Shown here in pieces: positions 1-8,244 of a DNA stretch of 26,561 nt; positions within the stretch are counted from its first letter, which is position 1; every line of letters begins with the position of its first letter. Below the pieces are notes generated by a model, which was given only the letters and a program-made list of their open reading frames with translations, was not told the DNA's origin and did not search any database. Source of the DNA: Phycisphaerales bacterium UBA3158 (GTDB lineage: Bacteria > Planctomycetota > Phycisphaerae > Phycisphaerales > SM1A02). Made by a program: the position numbers and the translations under genes. The stretch lies in contig DEYM01000104.1 in assembly GCA_002364555.1 (NCBI GenBank), forward strand, positions 1-26,561. Direction: 5' to 3'.

Positions 1-452
1 CCGAAGGCATCGTTGACATAGATGTCGCCGAGTTTCGACAGGGCCTTGGCGAACTCCGGATCATTGCGTTTCTCTCCAGGATGAAAACGCAGATTCTCCA
101 GAACCAGAATCTCCCCATCAGCCAACGAGGCGACGGCCTCCTCGACCTCCTTGCCGATGCAGTCGCCGACGAAATGCACGGCATGCTTCTTCCCGATGAG
201 CGATCTGAGGCAGTCTGCCGCAGGCTTCAAGGAGAACGCCGGCTCGTATCCGTTCCCCGACGGCCTGCCCAGATGGCTGGCCAGAACAAGTCGGCCTCCA
301 TTCTCCACGACATGCTCGATGCTCGGTAGAGCCATGCGAATCCGTCGATCATCCAGCACACTTCCGTCCTGATCGAGTGGGACGTTGAAGTCGACTCTCA
401 TGAAAACACGTTTTTGGTCAATGGCAAGATCATGAATGGACTGTTTGTTCAT
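1..452 (-). CDS. pgk: Phosphoglycerate kinase, N-terminal part (runs off left edge)
   Basis: Phosphoglycerate kinase transfers phosphate between 1,3-bisphosphoglycerate and ADP in glycolysis or gluconeogenesis in the cytosol. The minus strand reads about 150 residues from an ATG at 452. The N-terminus MNKQSIHDL leads into RVFMRVDFNVPLDQ, the hallmark substrate-binding strand, then RIRMALPSIEHV, LVLASHLGRPSG, ENLRFHPGEKRNDPEFA and YVNDAFG at the window edge, all in the family order. The rest of the N-domain and the whole ATP-binding C-domain lie outside the window. An ATG at 457 is followed at once by a stop, so 452 is the usable start, with a GGGAG Shine-Dalgarno-like stretch about 8 nt upstream. 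It is divergent from miaA, and the two share an 85-nt spacer. The identification is very secure. Confidence 0.96.
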   Translation of the reverse strand, partial: MNKQSIHDLAIDQKRVFMRVDFNVPLDQDGSVLDDRRIRMALPSIEHVVENGGRLVLASHLGRPSGNGYEPAFSLKPAADCLRSLIGKKHAVHFVGDCIGKEVEEAVASLADGEILVLENLRFHPGEKRNDPEFAKALSKLGDIYVNDAF

Positions 453-537
453 TACATTGGCTCCCGACACGTACCGTACCGTGATCCGCGACGCCTCATT
501 ACTCCAATCGGGAACATCCAGACCACAATCGTGAATT

Positions 538-1506
538 ATGCACCACACCCCTCCCTGCATCCTGATCGTCGGTCCAACCGCCGGCGGCAAGACAAGCCTG
601 TCGTTGGAACTGGCCGAACGCCTGCCTGGTGGAGGCGAGTGTTTGTGCGCGGACTCCATGCAGGTCTACAGGGGAATGGACATTGGAACAGCCAAACCCA
701 CTGCCGAAGAACGGGCGAGAGCCCCGCATCATCTGCTGGATCTCGTCGAGCCCGATGAACCCTTCACCGTCGATCACTGGCTCCCGCTGGCCGAACGGAC
801 CGTTCAGGACATCCGCAGAAGGGGTCGATTTCCGATTCTGGTCGGAGGCACCAACCTCTACATCAAGGCCTTCATGTCGGGAATGATGGATGGACCGGCT
901 CCGGACGAGGCATTGCGACACTCCCTCGAGGCACTGGACTCGGCAACGCTGCGAGGTCGACTCGAGCAGGTTGATCCCGCATCCGCCGAACGAATCCACA
1001 CCAACGATCGACGTCGAACCATCCGGGCGCTTGAAGTACATCAACTCACAGGAGTCGCGATCTCCTCTTCCCAGGAACAATGGGATCGCCCGGAGATTCG
1101 CGGGGACACCCTCCTCGTGGGACTCAACTATCCCGCTGAAGTCATCAATCCGAGAATCAACGCTCGCGTTCGTCAGATGATGGGTGAAGGTCTGCTTGAA
1201 GAGGTCTCCACTCTCCACGATCAGGGCAGACTGGGGCCCCAGGCAATCGAGGCGCTGGGCTATCGACAGCTCGTGGATCATCTCGAGGGCAGACTCGAAC
1301 TCGAAGAGGCGATCGAGCAGATCAAGATCCGCACGCGACGATTTGCCAAGAATCAGAGGACGTGGTTGAAAAGATTTCAGGCCCAAATACAGGGGTGCTG
1401 GATCGAGTGCCCCGATGATGACACTCAAGTAGTTGTTAATAAAGCACTTAAGTCGGTTCAGGACCACCCCCTGATGACCCCCTTTCAGGCCCCAAAATCA
1501 ACCTGA
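538..1506 (+). CDS. miaA: tRNA dimethylallyltransferase MiaA
   Basis: MiaA transfers a dimethylallyl group from DMAPP to N6 of A37 in tRNAs that read UNN codons. The 322-residue protein has the P-loop GPTAGGKT at residues 12-19. The family motif DSMQVYRGMDIGTAKP follows, then HHLLDLVEPDEPFTV, the LVGGTNLYIKAF segment, and the C-terminal tRNA-binding EALGYRQL and TRRFAKNQRTWLKRF motifs. Length is normal (about 300-330). The start at 538 leaves only 11 residues before the P-loop strand, which fits the family. A CACAAT hexamer at 524-529 lies 8 nt upstream, so a leaderless or near-leaderless message is possible; no good Shine-Dalgarno is visible. The gene is divergent from pgk and followed by topA after a 136-nt spacer. 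It draws on the isoprenoid pathway whose genes lie nearby. Confidence 0.97.
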   Translation: MHHTPPCILIVGPTAGGKTSLSLELAERLPGGGECLCADSMQVYRGMDIGTAKPTAEERARAPHHLLDLVEPDEPFTVDHWLPLAERTVQDIRRRGRFPILVGGTNLYIKAFMSGMMDGPAPDEALRHSLEALDSATLRGRLEQVDPASAERIHTNDRRRTIRALEVHQLTGVAISSSQEQWDRPEIRGDTLLVGLNYPAEVINPRINARVRQMMGEGLLEEVSTLHDQGRLGPQAIEALGYRQLVDHLEGRLELEEAIEQIKIRTRRFAKNQRTWLKRFQAQIQGCWIECPDDDTQVVVNKALKSVQDHPLMTPFQAPKST

Positions 1507-1533
1507 GATAACCGATCTGGAAAAAAAACTGGC

Positions 1534-1561
1534 TTGACAGGACCGATTGGGCCGCTTCAAT
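1534..1561 (+). promoter_or_regulatory. Candidate sigma-70 promoter for topA
   Basis: A perfect -35 hexamer TTGACA at 1534-1539 is followed, with a 16-nt spacer, by TTCAAT at 1556-1561 (four of six matches to TATAAT). A start site near 1568 would give topA a leader of about 75 nt. The element lies just after the miaA stop and suggests that topA has its own promoter. It is read by eye only. Confidence 0.5.
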
Positions 1562-1642
1562 ACTGCCCTTGTCGTCGGTTTATACCTCTCTATACGAACC
1601 AGCTCGTTTCCCCAGCCCCCAGTTCTCGAAGGCCAAGACCAC

Positions 1643-4243
1643 ATGTCCAAGAACCTTGTCATCGTTGAATCCCCTGCGAAGGCCAAGACGATCTCCAAAT
1701 ATCTGGGCTCCGATTTCGTCGTGGAAGCTTCCGTGGGTCACGTCCGGGATCTTCCCCGCTCAGCCAAGGGAGAGCCCGTGCCGGGCGTCGACCTCGAGAA
1801 TGACTTCAAGCCGACCTATGAAGTCACCAAGGATGCCAAGAAGGTCATCACCAATCTGAAGAAGCTGGCCAAGAAGGCCGACACCGTGTGGTTCGCGACC
1901 GACCTTGATCGTGAAGGGGAAGCCATCGCGTGGCATCTGGCCGAATGTCTCGGTGTCGAACCGGCGCAGGCCCAGAGAGTCAAGTTCAACGCGATCACGA
2001 AAGCCGAGATCGCCCGGGCGTTCGAGGAACCCTTGAACATCGATCTCGATCGCGTCAATGCTCAACAGACCAGAAGAATCGTCGACAGGATCGTCGGCTA
2101 CCAGGTCTCTCCCCTCCTCTGGAAGAGAGTCGCCAGGGGCCTCAGCGCAGGACGAGTCCAGTCCGTCGCGGTCCGAATGGTCGTCGAACGTGAACGCGAG
2201 ATCCGAGCCTTCATTCCCGATGAATACTGGAATGTGACAGGCCGTTTCATCAAGCAGGCGGACAAAGCGGACGACCTGCGAGCATCATGGGACGCCTTCA
2301 TGGCTGAACGTGATCAGCGTGACAACCCGCCGACCAAGAAGCGACAGAACGAATGGCTCTCCAATCAGTCCGCCATCACCGGATTGCTTCATGAAATCGA
2401 TGACAAGCGGTTCGACATGAGACTGACCGCGGACGGATTCGAATCCGATGGCCCCGCAGACAAGGCCCATCAGGAGGGTGTGCTGAATCTGGCGGAACGA
2501 ATCGGCCTGAAGGACATCTCTCTCGAGGTGGTCCCCGATCCCGAGGGCAAGGGACCAGCCAAGCGGCGGATTCGCGTCCAGGGCGAACTTGATCCTGCCG
2601 TCCAGTACCGCGTGAACAGCATTGAGAAGAAGCAATCGAGATCCAGGCCACATGCGCCGTTCATCACGACCTCGCTTCAGGCCGCCGCAAGCAACACGTT
2701 CGGATTCACGGCCAAGGGAACCATGGGGGCCGCCCAGAAGCTCTATCAGGGCATCAAGCTTCCCGGCGAGGGTGAAGTCGGACTGATCACCTACATGCGA
2801 ACCGACTCGACTCACCTGTCTCCCGAGGCGATGAAATCGGCACGCGAATACATCAAGCAGGAATGTGGAGAGGAGTATCTTCCGGAGAAACCCATCCAGT
2901 ACTCGACCAGCAACAAGGATGCCCAGGAAGCGCATGAAGCCATCCGGCCGACAGACCCCTTCCGGCATCCCGACTCGCTGCCATCGACTGTCGCCGATGA
3001 TCTCCGCAAGCTCTACACCCTCATCTGGCGACGATTCGTCTCCAGCCAGATGGTTCCGGCTGTCTGGGACAGAACGGACGTCAAGCTCCGTCGTCATGAT
3101 CTCGACACGGGAGTCTCGTTCAGATCCAGTGGACGAATGCTCGTGTTCGAGGGGTTCTACAAGATCTCGGGCGTACCTTCCTCGGATCGTGAGCAGACGC
3201 TGCCTTCCATGAAGGAGGGTGAACTGTTCACGCCATTCAGCATGGAACCCGACCAGCACTTCACCTCACCACCCCCACGGTTCAATGAAGCGAGTCTCGT
3301 CAAGTACATGGAACACGAGGGCATCGGAAGACCGTCGACCTACGCATCCATCATCGATGTCATCCAACGACGCAAATACGTCGAGAAGATCGAGCGTGCC
3401 TTCCATCCGACGGACATCGGCGAGGTCGTCACAGACAAGCTGGTGGAGGCATTCCCAAGGCTGATGGATCTGGGATACACCAGGTCGATGGAGGCCGATC
3501 TGGATCGTATCGCCACAGGTGATGCGAGCTGGACAAAGACGCTCCATGATTTCTACGGCCCCTTCTCGAACTCCCTTGAACATGCGCTCGAGAACATGTC
3601 CCACGCCAGGGCGGAAACGACTCCAGCTCCATTCAGTTGTCCCGAATGCGGCGCCAGAACCCATTACAGACTCGGTCGCAACGGCAAGTTCCTGTCGTGC
3701 GGCACCTATCCAGACTGTGATTTCGCAACGCCCATCGATCGCAAGGGGCAGCCACTGCTGCAGCAGACCGTCGACGTGGCCTGCGAAGCCGGCTCCGACA
3801 TGGTTCTTCGAAATGGCCGCTTCGGTCCGTTCATCGCTTCCACCGATTACCCCGAAGTGAAGTACATCGTGAATCTCGACAAGGACGGCGGGGTCAAGTA
3901 TCCGTCCATTCCACCCCTTCAGACCGAGTTGCCGTGTTCGAAATGCGACCGCACACTCAACCTCAGAAATGGCAAGCGAGGGCCCTGGCTGGGATGCTCC
4001 GGCTTTCCGAAATGTCGTGGACGCGGCGCCTGGAAGAAGCTCGAAGACGATGTCCGGGAATCACTCGAGAAGCAGCTGGCCGCTCATGAGAAGGCCAACC
4101 CGCAGCATGTTCCAAAGCGCAAGGACGGAACTGTGATCACCGAAGGGACCCCTTCATCCGAACTTCTGCTGCCGGGACAGCAGGCTGATCTGCCCATCCA
4201 CCCCGAAGCAGCAGCCGAACAGGCTGCATCCAATGACAACTGA
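1643..4243 (+). CDS. topA: DNA topoisomerase I (type IA)
   Basis: Type IA topoisomerase relaxes negative supercoils through a 5'-phosphotyrosine intermediate. The 866-residue protein opens with the Toprim domain: VESPAKAKT with Glu9, then DLDREGEA giving Asp87, Asp89 and Glu91 for Mg2+. The catalytic tyrosine is Tyr384 in LITYMRTDSTHLSP, followed by EAHEAIRPTD and the GIGRPSTYASII motif. The C-terminus has topoisomerase zinc-finger repeats, the first starting at C666/C669 and another at C765/C768, and ends in a low-complexity tail. The reading frame extends upstream to 1547, but MSKNLVIVESPAKAKT is the standard N-terminus, so ATG 1643 is preferred. No strong Shine-Dalgarno is visible. Residues about 210-330 form a larger linker than in E. 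coli TopA, which moves the tyrosine from 319 to 384. The 3' end overlaps the TetR-type gene by 11 bp. Confidence 0.97.
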   Translation: MSKNLVIVESPAKAKTISKYLGSDFVVEASVGHVRDLPRSAKGEPVPGVDLENDFKPTYEVTKDAKKVITNLKKLAKKADTVWFATDLDREGEAIAWHLAECLGVEPAQAQRVKFNAITKAEIARAFEEPLNIDLDRVNAQQTRRIVDRIVGYQVSPLLWKRVARGLSAGRVQSVAVRMVVEREREIRAFIPDEYWNVTGRFIKQADKADDLRASWDAFMAERDQRDNPPTKKRQNEWLSNQSAITGLLHEIDDKRFDMRLTADGFESDGPADKAHQEGVLNLAERIGLKDISLEVVPDPEGKGPAKRRIRVQGELDPAVQYRVNSIEKKQSRSRPHAPFITTSLQAAASNTFGFTAKGTMGAAQKLYQGIKLPGEGEVGLITYMRTDSTHLSPEAMKSAREYIKQECGEEYLPEKPIQYSTSNKDAQEAHEAIRPTDPFRHPDSLPSTVADDLRKLYTLIWRRFVSSQMVPAVWDRTDVKLRRHDLDTGVSFRSSGRMLVFEGFYKISGVPSSDREQTLPSMKEGELFTPFSMEPDQHFTSPPPRFNEASLVKYMEHEGIGRPSTYASIIDVIQRRKYVEKIERAFHPTDIGEVVTDKLVEAFPRLMDLGYTRSMEADLDRIATGDASWTKTLHDFYGPFSNSLEHALENMSHARAETTPAPFSCPECGARTHYRLGRNGKFLSCGTYPDCDFATPIDRKGQPLLQQTVDVACEAGSDMVLRNGRFGPFIASTDYPEVKYIVNLDKDGGVKYPSIPPLQTELPCSKCDRTLNLRNGKRGPWLGCSGFPKCRGRGAWKKLEDDVRESLEKQLAAHEKANPQHVPKRKDGTVITEGTPSSELLLPGQQADLPIHPEAAAEQAASNDN

Positions 4244-4709
4244 CCACAACGAGCGGGGCACGACCAGACTGACTGCCGGCGATCGTCGGTTGGCGATTCT
4301 GGACAACGCCGAACTCGTCTTCGTCAAGAACGGCTTCGAGGCCACCAGCACCCGAGGGATCGCAGAGGCCTGCGACGTCACGGAGCCCGTGCTCTACAGA
4401 CATTTCAAGGGCAAGGAAGATCTCTACCTCAGCGTCCTGACCAGGATGCTCGACGATGGATTGCGGGAGCTCAGCAGCCATGCACCGTCCGGAGATCTGG
4501 CCCGGGCGGCCAGACTGAGGATCCTCGAAGCACTGCTCCTTTGCGGGACGACTACCGGAATGCAGCAAACCGCCGATCTCGTACGTGGCAACCGCCTTCG
4601 GTTGGAGTCCGCCTTCAGTCCAGATGCGGTGGACGGGTCGGGCTCTGAACTTGCCTCCGAGCTTGGAAAACTGATTCTGGAACGTATTGGGATCGCTGGA
4701 ACGACCTGA
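4233..4709 (+). CDS. TetR/AcrR-family transcriptional regulator, short
   Basis: This is a 158-residue putative DNA-binding regulator. Residues about 17-65 form a standard TetR N-terminal helix-turn-helix: ILDNAELVFVKNGFEATST, then RGIAEACDVTEPVLYRHFKG and KEDLYLSVL. The ligand-binding half is only about 90 residues, whereas TetR proteins usually total 190-210 residues, so the C-terminal helical bundle is reduced. No frameshift is evident; the frame simply stops just before ispG. The start overlaps the topA end by 11 bp, implying translational coupling and co-transcription with topA. The ligand and targets cannot be read from sequence. The obvious candidates for regulation are the operon itself or neighbouring ispG, but that is a guess. 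The family call is secure and the role is unknown. Confidence 0.88.
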   Translation: MTTDHNERGTTRLTAGDRRLAILDNAELVFVKNGFEATSTRGIAEACDVTEPVLYRHFKGKEDLYLSVLTRMLDDGLRELSSHAPSGDLARAARLRILEALLLCGTTTGMQQTADLVRGNRLRLESAFSPDAVDGSGSELASELGKLILERIGIAGTT

Positions 4710-4722
4710 TCCTCTTGACTGC

Positions 4723-4728
4723 TACAAT
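4723..4728 (+). promoter_or_regulatory. -10-like TACAAT 7 nt before ispG ATG
   Basis: TACAAT (five of six to TATAAT) ends exactly 7 nt before the ATG at 4736, so transcription would begin at or next to the start codon and give a leaderless mRNA. No convincing -35 hexamer lies 16-18 nt upstream. There is also no Shine-Dalgarno in the short gap. The same geometry recurs at several other genes in this window. Confidence 0.5.
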
Positions 4729-4735
4729 CCCGGCG

Positions 4736-5989
4736 ATGGAAAAAAGAAGGCCAACACGACAGTTCTCGATCGGCAATGAACATACCGGCATCGTTCGCGT
4801 GGGCGGAGATGCACAGGTGTCCGTACAGACCATGACAGCCGGCTACACCTGGGACATCGATGCCTGTGTGGCCGAAATAAACCGGCTCAGCGAAGCCGGC
4901 GCCGACATCGTCCGCGTGGCGGTGCCCCAAAGCAAGGATACGGAGGCGCTCCCCGAGATCCTGAATCAGACCCGGGTACCCATCGTCGCCGACGTCCACT
5001 TCCACTACAAGCGTGCGCTCGAGTCCATCGAAGCCGGTGTCCACAAGATCAGGCTCAACCCGGGCAACATCTCCGATCGTGATCAGGTCAACAGCGTCAT
5101 CGATGCCTGCCGAGAACGAGGCATTCCGATCCGCATAGGTGTCAACGAAGGCTCCATCATCGAACGCAAGGACAAGGCCGTCCGGCAGAAGGAACTCGGG
5201 ACGTTCTTCGCCGACCGGCGACAGGGACACCTGATCGCGTTGATGATCACCAAGCTCGAGGAATATCTCGAGATCTTCGAGGAGCAGGATTTCCATGACG
5301 TGTGCATCAGCGCCAAGTCGATGGATCCACGACTGGTGATGGACGTCTACACCGAAATCAGCAAACGATTCGACTACCCCCTCCATCTGGGCGTCACCCA
5401 CGCGGGTCCCAAGGAAACCGGCACCATCCGGACGGTGGTCGCACTGGGCACGCTTCTGGCCGGAGGAATCGGCGACACCATCCGCATCTCGTATGCGAAC
5501 GATCCCGTGTACGAAGTGGAAGATGCGCTGGAGATGCTCTATTGCCTGGGCCTTCGTGAACGCAAGGGCGTCGAGCTCATCGCCTGCCCGACCTGCGGTC
5601 GCATCCAGGTCGATCTCTTCGAACTGATTCAGGCTGTTCGCATCAAGATCTCCGATCAGATCCAGGTTCCCATGAAGGTGGCCGTGATGGGCTGCATCGT
5701 GAATGGTCCCGGTGAAGCGGAGGGCGCCGATGTGGCCGTCTTCGCAGGTGATCGAAGAGGCATCATCTACGTTCAGGGAGAACGTGTGGCCAATGTTCCC
5801 GAAGAGGAGATCCTCGATCGTCTTCTCGAGGAATGTCGAACCTTCGAGAAACGCGTCCTGGCCGGCGAAGCCAAGCTCGGTGAAAAAGCGGTCGAGATCG
5901 TTCCGCCGGATCCCATAGGCGAACTCGGCAGCGGCGTGGACAAGATCGCCGCCGGACAGGTCGAACAGATCACCATCGACAAGTCCTGA
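4736..5989 (+). CDS. ispG: 4-hydroxy-3-methylbut-2-en-1-yl diphosphate synthase (flavodoxin/ferredoxin) IspG
   Basis: IspG reductively converts MEcPP to HMBPP in the MEP isoprenoid pathway using a [4Fe-4S] cluster. The 417-residue protein starts with the TIM-barrel domain: RQFSIGNEHTGIVRVGG, SVQTMTAGYTWD, ADIVRVAVP, PIVADVHFHYKRAL and IRLNPGNI. The C-terminal cluster domain carries Cys284 and Cys287 (ACPTCGR), Cys320 (MGCIVNGPGEAEGAD) and Glu327, equivalent to the known C-C-C-E ligands. It is the short bacterial type without the large insertion of plant-type enzymes, with about 45 extra C-terminal residues compared with E. coli. A TTG at 4715 is in frame, but ATG 4736 is preferred because of the homology start and the TACAAT box 7 nt upstream. 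It follows the TetR-type gene by 26 nt. Confidence 0.96.
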   Translation: MEKRRPTRQFSIGNEHTGIVRVGGDAQVSVQTMTAGYTWDIDACVAEINRLSEAGADIVRVAVPQSKDTEALPEILNQTRVPIVADVHFHYKRALESIEAGVHKIRLNPGNISDRDQVNSVIDACRERGIPIRIGVNEGSIIERKDKAVRQKELGTFFADRRQGHLIALMITKLEEYLEIFEEQDFHDVCISAKSMDPRLVMDVYTEISKRFDYPLHLGVTHAGPKETGTIRTVVALGTLLAGGIGDTIRISYANDPVYEVEDALEMLYCLGLRERKGVELIACPTCGRIQVDLFELIQAVRIKISDQIQVPMKVAVMGCIVNGPGEAEGADVAVFAGDRRGIIYVQGERVANVPEEEILDRLLEECRTFEKRVLAGEAKLGEKAVEIVPPDPIGELGSGVDKIAAGQVEQITIDKS

Positions 5990-6030
5990 CGCATCTGGAA
6001 TGGAATGCATCGTCAGCCACGATCCGGACG

Positions 6031-6036
6031 TATTAT
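6031..6036 (+). promoter_or_regulatory. -10-like TATTAT before prepilin-like gene
   Basis: TATTAT (five of six to consensus) lies 17 nt before the ATG at 6054. A start site near 6043 would leave a leader of about 10 nt that keeps the GAGAGGAG Shine-Dalgarno. No clear -35 hexamer is seen. Confidence 0.4.
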
Positions 6037-6053
6037 CTGGAGAGGAGCCGAAC

Positions 6054-6986
6054 ATGCGTCTGCAACCTTCCAAAAGGGCCTTCACGCTCATCGAGATGAT
6101 GATCGTCATCGGCATCATCGGACTGCTGATCAGCATCAGCATGACCGCCCTGATATCCGTGCGTAAACAGGGCTACAAGGTCGGGGAAAAGAACAACATT
6201 CGCCAGCTTGGAAACGCCTGGCTCAAGTATTCCCAGATCCACCGCGAGAAGATCGCGCCGGCCTGGCTGTCCGCCAATACCCAGTCCAAATGGGAAACGG
6301 AGCTCGTGTATCCGGATGGAACGACGATCTCGCCGGCACCGACCTACGGATCGGATCAACCCAACGTCGCGGGCCCCTGGACATGGCGACTGCTTCCGTA
6401 CATGGAGAACGATCTGAGGTTGATACGCAGCAACCGCGACAGCATGCCGATCAACCAATGGGACACGGTCACCGATGAGATGACACTCGACATCGCCGAG
6501 ACTCCCGAGTTCGGGCTGAACGGCTATTTCCTCGGCGGCGTCTGGGACCGTTGGTACGGTGACATTCGAAAGAATCATCCGAGATTCATACGGGTCGAGG
6601 ATGCCAAGGATCGCAAAGTGAATCTGGTGACGAAGTCGCTCTCGATGATGAAGCATCCCTCACGAGTGATCGGCTTCATCAGCAATGCAAGCGGCGAGCC
6701 GGGTCGGATCGGGACGCCGATGGACTCGGATCCCGGACACTGGCTGGCCACCCCCCATCACCTCGGCGATGAAGTCCAGTGGCGAGTCAATCAAAGCCTC
6801 GATCTGGAAATGGTCGATGGGCAATCCGCACCGATCGGTCGTCATGGCGGACCGACCGTGACCTGGCATCCGGATGGGCACGTGGACGGCTTCACGATGT
6901 CGGAACTACTCGATCAGCGGCTCTGGATCGATCGGGCGAAGAATGACATGAGCGATCAGGGTGCGGGCTATCTGTACACGGAATGA
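6054..6986 (+). CDS. Prepilin-type protein with C-terminal H-X9-DG motif
   Basis: This is a 310-residue type IV pilin-like or pseudopilin-like protein, expected to be processed by a prepilin peptidase and anchored in the inner membrane. The N-terminus has a basic leader followed by the class III signal RAFTLIEMMIVIGIIGLLI; cleavage would fall after Ala9, with the conserved Glu at residue 14 (mature +5). Ala instead of Gly at -1 is less usual. One hydrophobic helix (about 10-35) is followed by a globular region containing a WxWRLLPYMEND segment. Near the end, His264, nine residues, then Asp274-Gly275 match the H-X9-DG processing-associated motif typical of Planctomycetota. The frame extends to 6000, but ATG 6054 with GAGAGGAG upstream gives the short basic leader expected. 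There are no secretion or pilus genes next to it, so it is an orphan of unknown role. Confidence 0.88.
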   Translation: MRLQPSKRAFTLIEMMIVIGIIGLLISISMTALISVRKQGYKVGEKNNIRQLGNAWLKYSQIHREKIAPAWLSANTQSKWETELVYPDGTTISPAPTYGSDQPNVAGPWTWRLLPYMENDLRLIRSNRDSMPINQWDTVTDEMTLDIAETPEFGLNGYFLGGVWDRWYGDIRKNHPRFIRVEDAKDRKVNLVTKSLSMMKHPSRVIGFISNASGEPGRIGTPMDSDPGHWLATPHHLGDEVQWRVNQSLDLEMVDGQSAPIGRHGGPTVTWHPDGHVDGFTMSELLDQRLWIDRAKNDMSDQGAGYLYTE

Positions 6987-7005
6987 AGTATCCGGACTCC
7001 GGCGG

Positions 7006-8244
7006 CTATCGAGAGGCCTCTGTCTGCTGCATTCGACTCAGGGCCATGTTGATCGAGTTTCGAATCATGGACATCTCGGCCGAGGTGAGATTTGATTCCT
7101 TGAGATCGACCGAGATGGCTGGAAGCCATCTCTCCTCCACAGGCGACCAGCCATCCGCCTTCAATCTGACATCCATGTCCGCCATGTGACCGGCACCGTA
7201 GAGAACGGATATGTTCGAGTGCCGTTGATCCTCGAGCTCGGAATTGAGATCCTCGATCACGACGGCATTGCGTTCATTGATCAGGATCTCGCCACCAACA
7301 CCATCGCCAAACTGCTTCATCGCGATTTCGACGGCATCGTTCTTTCCAAGGACCTCTATCAGAGCCACCTTGAGTCCATCGGAGACCGTTCCACCGGACA
7401 TCATGTCCATGATGGGAATCAATCTCAGGAGAATCTTGACCAGTCCCGCGGGAAGACTGGATCCCTCGAGCATTCCAGACAATCCCTCGAGCTGGATGCC
7501 CTCCTCCTGGAATCTGGATTGGAGCCTTTCCCAGGTCATGTCACTGACGATCCAGTCGGGCTGCTCATAGGGCAACTGGGCCAACTGGTACTTCAGCCCC
7601 AGCCCTTCTGCCAACGATTCCTGAATCCCCCGGGATGGAACGTCGCGGCCTTCGGTGATGATCGGGACGGTCAAATCCGAATCAAGTCCTTCTCCACCGG
7701 GCAGGCCATCCTGACCAAGACTGAGGATCTGGGTTTGATTTCCGTTTCGAGCGATGCCGAATGGATGCCCCCAGGCATCCGTTCGTGTGGAGCGGACCGC
7801 ATCGACCATTCTTCGGTCGATGATCCGTGAACGTTCTTGAAGTTGATCTATCGATCGAGGCGCTTCGCCATCGACCAGTTCAACGGAGGCGGCCAGGTTG
7901 GCCAGCCAGTGCATGGACGCGTTGGTATTGAGCAGCTTCGCCTCCGAGGTCTCGCCCGAAGCCCCTCGGGAGGCCTGCTCCATGACTGATTCGTACAACA
8001 CGAGATCGTGATCGGCCATCAGGTCGCCGATGGCCTGATAGAACTCGGCATCACCGATGTGCGCGACACCGACAAGCCAGATGTTCCGGTTTTCATGATC
8101 GGGATTGACGTACCGACGACTTGCGATCAGCAGCTGAGCGGACTCGTCGGGACGAACGCTGGATTTCAGCCATTGAAGTTCCTTGACTTGCGAAGGCTCA
8201 GGAGCCGTCGAAAGCAGTGCGCCGAGTATGCATGCAGACAACAT
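7006..8244 (-). CDS. TraB/GumN-family protein (putative exported)
   Basis: This is a 412-residue protein of the TraB/PrgY/GumN (TIKI-like) superfamily, some members of which are thought to be metal-dependent proteases; its activity here is unproven. Visible motifs are GVAHIGDAEFY (GxxH at 59-62), DLVLYESVM, a central charged region, LINERNAVVIEDL (the ERN/ERD motif) and, near the C-terminus, YGAGHMADMDVRL (GxGH). The first 14 residues (MLSACILGALLSTA) are hydrophobic and could be a signal peptide, although no basic residue precedes them. The start ATG shares one base with the stop of the upstream ExbB/MotA-like gene (TGATG), which indicates translational coupling. It converges on the prepilin-like gene with only 19 nt between stops. 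The family call is good; the substrate is unknown. Confidence 0.82.
   Translation of the reverse strand: MLSACILGALLSTAPEPSQVKELQWLKSSVRPDESAQLLIASRRYVNPDHENRNIWLVGVAHIGDAEFYQAIGDLMADHDLVLYESVMEQASRGASGETSEAKLLNTNASMHWLANLAASVELVDGEAPRSIDQLQERSRIIDRRMVDAVRSTRTDAWGHPFGIARNGNQTQILSLGQDGLPGGEGLDSDLTVPIITEGRDVPSRGIQESLAEGLGLKYQLAQLPYEQPDWIVSDMTWERLQSRFQEEGIQLEGLSGMLEGSSLPAGLVKILLRLIPIMDMMSGGTVSDGLKVALIEVLGKNDAVEIAMKQFGDGVGGEILINERNAVVIEDLNSELEDQRHSNISVLYGAGHMADMDVRLKADGWSPVEERWLPAISVDLKESNLTSAEMSMIRNSINMALSRMQQTEASR

Noticed and set aside
499..1467. 322-codon antisense frame opposite miaA
   Set aside because: MiaA is complete on the plus strand, and the antisense protein has no recognisable features.
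4715..4728. TTGACT followed by TACAAT as a -35/-10 pair before ispG
   Set aside because: The spacer is about 2 nt rather than 16-18, so they cannot be one promoter; only the TACAAT is kept as a -10 candidate.
4424..6142. 572-codon open frame antisense to the TetR-type gene and ispG
   Set aside because: The plus strand encodes a complete IspG with all cluster ligands. The antisense product is low-complexity, Asp/Gly/His-rich and has no family motif. Long antisense frames are expected from this codon bias.
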